A DNA stretch of 64,000 bases. It comes from Linnemannia hyalina (lineage: Eukaryota > Mortierellomycota > Mortierellomycetes > Mortierellales > Mortierellaceae). The stretch spans positions 2,914,001 through 2,978,000 of the forward strand of contig JAHRHY010000004.1 in the NCBI GenBank assembly GCA_019671135.1, read 5' to 3'. Under the pieces are notes generated by a model. It was not told the origin of the DNA. It was given only the letters and a program-made list of their open reading frames with translations, and made no database searches. The translations under genes were made by a program, and so were the position numbers. Below, piece after piece: positions 57,467 through 64,000 of the stretch (the first letter of the stretch is position 1; every line of letters starts with the position of its first letter).

Positions 57467-59447
57467 CTAGTCCTTGACTTTCACAGGCGTCAGGCTCGTC
57501 GCTGGGATGCTCGCAGCCAGATCAATGAGCTCCTCCCGGTCCTCAAAGCGGTCAATGAACACCGCACCGTCCCTTTTCTCCATCTCCGTCGACAATATCA
57601 AGGCAAACTCCAAACATGTCCTCATGCTAGACTTCATTTTTTCAGCGAAGCCGACACCGCTCGCCAAAGGGACAACCATTGATAAGATCAACGACACACG
57701 GAAACACCCCACAAAGTCCATGGAATAGAACTTAGTTGCATCACGATGGGACGTCGAGCCAAATACAACAAGCTTGTTTGGTCGGTGAGTTTAGAGTCGC
57801 TTTGTACAACTGTGCTGCCTCGGATATATATATTTGTTTATCTTGATAAAGACCGGCATCATCCGCTTTTCGAGCCGTGCTTTGACGCCCACCCTTCTGC
57901 TTAGCCTCGGATTTGCGGTCTCTGTTGCCGTCGATTTGGATCTCCATCATGCGTGTGGGAATTCCTGCGATCGTCAAAGCAGTTCGCACAAAGCTCCATG
58001 TCGTATCGATAAAGGCCTCGCGCTCGTTAACTTTGTCGCTAATGGCATCACCGAATGCGAAGTGATGCGTGCTATCAAACACAAAGATCAAGGGGGAAAA
58101 AAGAGCATCCTCAGATGTGAGATAAAGCGATAATGGATATATCGTTGATGAAAGCGTATTTATACACGAAAAGGACTTACTACGAATGCAGGACGCAGTT
58201 CACATAGACCACAATCGCTTCTTCCTAATTGGGCTCTGCTGCAGCTCTCTTGCAGACATCGCGATACGTCTTAATGTCATTGGCGAAAACTCGATTCGTC
58301 ACCTCCATCCACGATGGCCACATGTCCTCGATGGTCTTGGATGCCTGGGGCTTAAAGCGGACTTCTTTCAACCCATCTGTTCCATGTCGGTCCTTCAACC
58401 ATTTCGAAAACGATCCTGACTCATTCCTCCCCACTGACACATCAGCAATCATATCCATAGCGAGGGACTCCTCTGTTTCGCGCAGGTAATCCTTGAAATC
58501 AGCGAGATAGTCGATGCCTCTAGCCGAGCACCACTGTGTGTCCTGTCCAAAAGCAGAAAAGGCGAAATCCTTCTAGGCGTCCTCCTCAGACAAAAAGGAT
58601 TGGGCATCGGGTTCGCTGACTTTGCGCAGAGAGAATGGGGGCGTTTCTGGACGGGACGATCTTCGTTTGCATGCCTAGGATCTCCTATTATATCGGTAAC
58701 TCCCGCTCTCTTCAGTGCACTGTCAGAAAACTATCCGTCACAGAGTAATCATCAATAATGAACCACAATAATCACACTTGTATTACCTTTGTATTGGGCC
58801 TTTTCCTGTTCTGGACCTTGTCCTCTTCATGATATATTTGTGGGTCGTCGAGAGTTTGCTTCCTTTTGGCTAATACAATAGTAACATTATTGCGGGGTCA
58901 GCGGTAAAGAAAATAAAACGCCATGCCATGCAGACATATTAAATTTAATCCAAATTCAATACCATTTCGCGTTAAACCAATTTGTCGTGAATATGATCGC
59001 TGGCACAACATACACTGTCATCTACTACACATACATCAAACACGGACGCCTTGAATTACAACAGTGCAACTCACCTGCCATGACCTTCCCATCTTCCGGA
59101 AAGCCAGATGATTGGTATTCTCTACTGGCAAAGTGGCGCTGATATTCATGTTTGGCTTCCTGGTATCCCGCTTGCATTGAATCGACAGCCGCTTTCGAGG
59201 TGATGGTCCGGGTTTGAACAGCGGTGGATCGCTTCACCCAAAATTCCTCTGCTGCATTGTAATTGAAAGTGTTGAAACCTCTGAGAAGATCATCTCGACG
59301 AAACTTCGCAATTTCTGTGGAGCTGATGAGTAGCAGGTATGCTTCCTCAGCAGACTTTCTTTCCATGTAATTGAATTTATCGGCGAACTTTCGCATAGAA
59401 ACGCCATCAGTGCCTTCGGCCCAAGTGAGGTGATCCCGCGCAGCCAT
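57467..59447 (-). pseudogene. Decayed multi-exon gene of unknown family
   Basis: I do not recognise the family. Pieces read on the minus strand: exon 59075-59447 from ATG 59447 (MAARDHLTWAEGTDGV), ending at donor GTGAGT; exon 58184-58674; and exon 57467-58071 (start THHFAFGDAISDKVNEREAF). Splice phases between the last two agree (LHS/THHFAFG). Damage: TAG at 58573-58575 and 58225-58227, and a frameshift near 57775, after which the frame continues VVFGSTSHRDATKFYSMDFV to the end. The middle exons between 58675 and 59074 were not resolved. It lies on the same strand as the Crinkler gene and may be a companion or CRN-like C-terminal region; this is a guess. Confidence 0.55.
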
Positions 59448-60796
59448 CTCTAATAATGCTCAATATGGCCACCATTGCAAAAATCAGAGATAAACAGAAA
59501 GATGAAAAGGAAAAGGATGTCAGTTTCAGTACGGGTAAATCAATGTCCTCTTCTAACACAAATTCAAGGGCGTTTTCATTTTTTAACGGATTAATCAGTC
59601 ATCGAAATTCCCAGGACGCATGCGCTTGGCTGGGCCAGACAACGACTGACCATCAGGCCGCATCCCAGCTGCACAGGTGACCCAACATGACTCGTAAATC
59701 ACCCACGTCGAGAAGGCAATGCATTGGCAAGATGTTGTGTAGCAAGAGGTCTGGAAGGAAAGTGTGCCCTACCTTGAGTGTGGCAGAAAGGGAGGTGACG
59801 AAGAGGGAACGCAAAATGGAGGCGTTGAAGAGGGGGAAGGGAGACGATGAACGCGGCAGATCGAGCGACGAGGAGGGTAAAAACGGAGACGATGGACGGG
59901 CAGATTGAGCAACGAAGAGGGCAGAAACGGAGACGATGAACGCGGCGAATCGAACGGCTAAGAAGGAGAGGGTAGAAACAGAGATGTTTAAGCAGGGAGA
60001 TCGAACGGCGAAGAGGCAAAATGGAGATGCCGCAACCATGGTGACGTCAGGTCGCTAGCTCCTCCGTTCCTAAAGAACGACAACGCACCTCGAGATGACC
60101 GGAGAGAGGGAGAATAGTAACAACAGCGGATAGCGATTACGAAAGAAAGTGGCGACAGGAAAGGGTAGCGAATAAAGATGGAGTGGAAGTACCACAGGGA
60201 AACAGGGAATTTTGATTCCCATCCATGCTCCTGTTCAAACAGCCCCCTGTTAGAATTGAAAAAAGACCAAAAACATATGGCAGAATTTTTTTGGAAACAC
60301 CCCTGTCAGACACCCCCTGTTAATTTTGCACTGACAGGGGGTGTTAGAATAACCGAGTCGGTTAATCGGAACATTGATGAATGAGCATTTCAAAAAAGCT
60401 AAATTCACAAAAAGGGTGATCATTTTTGTCGAGCACTTTAGTAGGATAGTCATGCGAAGAATGTTACAGTGGTTGTTTTACATGCTTAATATCATAAACA
60501 CACTCTCCTCTAATGGTCGCTGTGATATCGTCAAGACCTGCAGAGATGACTTGAAAGGCCTCCTCCTCAGTATATTCATTTCACAGTCACATCTTGAGAC
60601 CGAAGAAGGGACTGAGTGGGACTGAAAAAAAAATAAGTTTCTCTATTGGTGAGAAATGATGGATGGGTGAGGAGAAACAGTGCAAGATGGGAAGGGCTGA
60701 CATGACGATATAATCGAGAACGAGGAACGTGGAGAAAACAAAGAAAATAAAGTGAGGCATGTGGAGAGCGTTGTGCGTTCATTTGCAGAACGATTC
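59448..60796. other. Intergenic with tandem repeat and transposon-end remnants
   Basis: 59836-60030 holds about four imperfect ~46-base units (GATCGA-CGACGA-GAGGG-A-AAACGGAGACGATG). 60308-60352 is a hairpin ACACCCCCTGT...ACAGGGGGTGT. 60359-60439 is an end of the AAGTGCTC family (complement). 60433-60545 matches the repeat found in the LINE at 41747-41870. No gene is seen. Confidence 0.6.
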
Positions 60797-63485
60797 TTAT
60801 GAGACGCAGACATACTTGATCAGCTTCTTCAGCTTGATCATATCTCTCCTGTATGCTTTGATACTCTCTTCGAAAAAGCTGTCCATGTTCTCATTGTTGA
60901 TGTACACCATCACATCTATAGCACGAGTCGTCGGATCCTTCCTGACTTGAGTGACCGGCTTCACTCCCTTGACGCGCGGAAACTCCAAGTGAATGCGCAA
61001 AATTCCCTTAACATTGGAGGGGATGCCTGCATTCTCATAGGAGTGTCGAGTGGCTGCCAAGGTTGAGTTCAACTTGTCACCGTCCGTCATCAAGAAGCAC
61101 GCTCGGATATCACTGGAGGTCTCGTTCTCCTTGTGCTTGACCTGAGGCACATCGTTGCTGTAAAACTTGATCGCGAGAGAGCCGGCGTACCGTTTATCAG
61201 GGAAAACCAGACTCCATCCGGACGTGTACCAGATCGCGCAACAAGCATCTTGCACGGAGGACAAGCAGTAAGGAAGGCAAGATCGGCAGTCATGCCACTG
61301 CCCATGTATCCAAATCCACTGGCTGTGTTGATCTCGTCGATCTGGAACTGGAACTTGCTGCACCATGCAGGCAAGGGGAGGCCTCTCAAGAAAGGAAGAT
61401 CCAAAACTGGACACCATTGAATCGCTGAAGCGATCGACGAACAAGCATCTCCAGAGCTTCCCCTTTGTGGCTAACTTCGCACCAAGGTTTTCAAATGAGC
61501 CGGTTCAGTTGATCCATGTACTCGATGAACGTAGGATCCTTGCCCGAAGACTTCAGTTCCTCCTCCACGGCCTCAACCACCAAGGGCTCGTCCATGATCA
61601 GGTGAACGCCATCAGGGTGTTGTTGCAGTCTGCACAGCGCCTTGTCCACAAAGTCGGACTGCAGTTGGCTCGAGAACGAAATTTTGGCATCTTGGAGATG
61701 ATAGGCCAAGACCATTCGACTAAGAAGCCGAGCTGCCTCGTTTGTTTTGTCGCTCTCGAGAATAGTGCGTACTCCGATCCGAAGCCCATTCATTGTATGC
61801 TCAATCGACTTGTCAACAGCGTCATCGAGAATAGCTTGTTTCGAGTCCTGAGTAGAGCAGCGTGTGGCAAGGCGTTCGACGACGTCAATGGAAAATCGGA
61901 CTCGTCCGGTTAGCTTGCGGCGTTTGGCGGGCGGGATTTCACAGTCTGACATGTCGACTAGCTTCGAGTGGGTCTTGATAACGTCTTTTTCATTGAATCG
62001 GGGAAATTCAGTAATCCTCGAGAAATTGGTGGGTTTGGCGATGGCCGAGTACACATGATCGGCATCTTGCAATGAGAGTGCGGTGCCAAGAATCACCAGT
62101 GTTGCCCGCATGTTGCTCAGCGTTGCGGATAAGGGTGTGAGGAAACCACGACGGAACTTGGATTGGATTTGGTTCTTTGCTGTCGAAGAGGGCATCTCTG
62201 TTGATCAAAGCGGATGGTGAGATGAGCTTTTCGGACAAGATTCCAGTAACCGTAACTTGAGCCTCGTCCAGGGCAATCACCAGTCCAAGTCGTTTGGAAA
62301 CAAGGATAGACTGAAGCTTGGCTTGGACTTTGCTGAGCATGGCTTGGATTGTGTTGTGGTCGTACTCCTTCAATTTGTAGACCAGGTCGCCAATAGTGAA
62401 GGCACCTTTGGTGGTCTGTTCACGGAAGAACTGCAGGGGTTCTAGATCAGGGTTGTCGTCGAGGAGATGCTGAAGAAAGAGCAGCCTTGCAAGGAATTCG
62501 AGCTTGACGCGTTCCCCTGCTAGGGCCTTGACTTCGGAATCGATGTCCTTTGCGCACTGCGAACGGCCTTGATTCCTGTGAATAACGGACCGGTACATGC
62601 TCTCAATGTCTTCTGCAAGCGTGATAAAATTCGGGTCCTTGAAGCCGGGAGAGATGGTGGTGCTCGGGATGCAACAAACACAATAGATCACAAAATGCTT
62701 GCTCGCGAGGTCAACTACAGTCGCAGTCTTTCCAGATCCAGATGGAGCAACCATAGCTACTACGCGACGGTCACAGTATTTGCCGATGTCATCCTCCACA
62801 ATAGAATGCAAGGTTTCGCCGTCGCTCGTCCTTGTCAGCTTGTCCAGCTCAAGTCCCAGCATCACCAGCTTGATGTCTCTTGCTGTTTCACCATGCGGAA
62901 GAGTCCTCTTGAAAAAGGGTCCTAGTGCTTCATTCTGGAAAGCCTCAACTTCCATTGGATCAACAGAGGGGGTGGTAGGGCGAAGCTGGATGTCATTGAG
63001 AATGACTTCCAGTTCCTGCTCGAGGAGATCCTTCGGAATAGACTTGAGCTGTGGAGGGGAGGGACGGGCAGGGACAGGTGCATGGACTATGTTGGTGCAA
63101 TTGGATGAGTGTATCAAGTTAGTACATGTGTAATAGGCAAGCTCACGAGTAAGGTGACGATATAGCACGCGTGTGCATTACCTTGAGGAGGTCGCTGGAC
63201 GATAATGTAGGTGTTGTCGTCGGGACTTGCGGCAAACAGCGTGGAGAGGAGTGCTCTAGGGTTGTTCAGCTCCGTCTTGTCGTGAATGGCTCCATCGTCA
63301 TGAATGGAGACACGGCTGAGGGAGAGCTTGTTCGCATCAACATCGCGGAAATCGTTGGGTTTCTTGCGTAAGATTGCGCCTTTGAGATCGCCGATGGTCT
63401 TGGTTGACTCGATCTCGACAGGGAACGCGTTGGTGGTGGCCTCTCCGTCGACAAGACAGAACAGGTTCAGAAGGTTGTTGGACAT
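60797..63485 (-). pseudogene. Crinkler (CRN) effector gene with P-loop NTPase, decayed
   Basis: CRN proteins have an N-terminal header used for delivery or sorting and a variable effector part, often an NTPase plus nuclease. Exon 1 (63182-63485, ATG 63485) encodes the ubiquitin-like header: LLNLFCLVDGEATTNAFPVE, then TIGDLKGAILRKKPNDF. Exon 2 from 63086 has a P-loop (VAPSGSGKTATVVDL) and a Walker-B-like LGLVIALDEAQV. A frameshift near 62165 is followed by GFLTPLSATLSNMRATLVIL and TALSLQDADHVYSA. Another shift at 61491-61505 and more near 61400 and 61195 separate the C-terminal part (GSLAIKFYSNDVPQVKH, then ACFLMTDGDKLNSTLAAT). It ends at 60797. No classical signal peptide is seen, which is usual for CRNs in these fungi. 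It is broken in at least three places, so it is probably not expressed as a full protein. Confidence 0.85.
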
Positions 63486-64000
63486 GGTGTTGTGAAGAGT
63501 GAAAGGATGGCAAGTGGAAGGGGAAAGGTGATGGTTGTAAACGGAGTAAGGGTTGTGGAGAATGTGCGGGGTGTATGAGGGCAAGGAGTGAATGAAAGAA
63601 AAAAAAAAGAGAAAAGGATAACAGAAGGTGTGGGGTTAAAAGGAAAAGGGCTGGGGTCAAAAGGAAAAGTAAGAAAGGATGGAAAACTATGGCGATAGGT
63701 GTGGAAATAGCAATAAGGGCGGTGAGAAACACACTGACAGTAAAGTCGAACAGAGGAAAAAGGGGAAGAGACAAGATGAGGGAAGAGTGAGGAAAGGAAT
63801 CGAGTGATGGTAAAGACGGTGAAGAAAGCGCGTGGTGGAAAGGAAAGGGCGTTGGAGAAGCTCTGAACCCAACCACCTCGTCAGTTTTTGCTGACGAGGG
63901 GCTGGGAGGGACAAAATCTCCCCCTTTACTATGGGGTCTCCCTTCCCGTCCTACTTCCTTTTTTGGACGAGATTCCTTTTTTGGAACGACGTGGCCTCAG
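63486..64000. promoter_or_regulatory. Upstream region of the Crinkler gene
   Basis: Purine-rich leader on the plus strand, so pyrimidine-rich in gene orientation. A perfect hairpin CCTCGTCAG/CTGACGAGG lies at 63876-63899, and a direct repeat GATTCCTTTTTTGGA-like near 63952-63980. No TATA box is certain and no other gene is seen. Confidence 0.4.

Noticed and set aside
21415..58575. Possible reassignment of TAG to Trp
   Set aside because: Intact genes here (protease, CLPTM1 family, lectin-like, DIRS ORF1) end with TAG, and the TAG-containing genes also carry frameshifts, so mutation is the simpler reading.

Overview
This window looks like nuclear DNA of a filamentous fungus from an early-diverging lineage. 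I infer Mucoromycota, and Mortierellomycotina (Mortierella/Linnemannia/Podila type) in particular. The reasons are intron-rich housekeeping genes with short GT-AG introns, a Crinkler (CRN) effector gene, DIRS-type tyrosine-recombinase retrotransposons, a LINE, Tc1-type DNA transposons, and small secreted-protein genes with TATA boxes and 5'UTR introns. The phylum call is inference; the 28S rRNA fragment at 51283-51857 could be used to test it. All intron boundaries were worked out by eye from reading frame and splice consensus.

Layout. Positions 1-17259 are a compact conserved block: the 3' part of a YME1-type i-AAA protease, SYS1, a (GA)133 microsatellite, a CLPTM1-family membrane protein, a 2OG-Fe(II) oxygenase, an AlkB-family dioxygenase, COP9 signalosome subunit 5 (CSN5), and a large Sec7-PH Arf exchange factor. 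Each could be rebuilt exon by exon with phases that close. Positions 17260-64000 are accessory, repeat-rich DNA.

Accessory region in order: a gene-free stretch; a DIRS terminal fold-back fused to a tyrosine-recombinase remnant and a 49-bp 28S rRNA fragment (19774-20572); two dead Tc1/IS630-type transposases (20950-22855); secreted-protein gene A with a 1735-bp cassette (23574-25308); two DIRS elements of different families placed back to back (25309-31838); secreted-protein genes B and C in a 3.77-kb palindrome (32901-36671) centred on a DIRS fold-back; a decayed LINE (37652-43340); a secreted beta-trefoil lectin-like gene (43977-44755) with a minisatellite upstream; a fold-back DNA element (45811-46819); a Tc1 element nested in another inverted-repeat element (47089-48920); two small genes of unknown function (49158-49514 and 53509-53955); a 5'-truncated 28S rRNA copy with IGS-like minisatellite (51283-52420); a near-perfect 1.1-kb palindromic element (56012-57114); a decayed unrecognised gene (57467-59447); and a decayed Crinkler gene (60797-63485).

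The most interesting system is the triplicated secreted-protein cassette. Three copies of identical length carry the promoter, 5'UTR intron, signal peptide and the first ~80 codons with no visible change, while the second half of each protein differs. The distal ends of the cassettes abut DIRS terminal fold-back modules, which suggests that recombination or gene conversion linked to these elements built the array. A second pattern is that all eight in-frame stops I could place in the dead elements are TAG, several at positions where the family has Trp.
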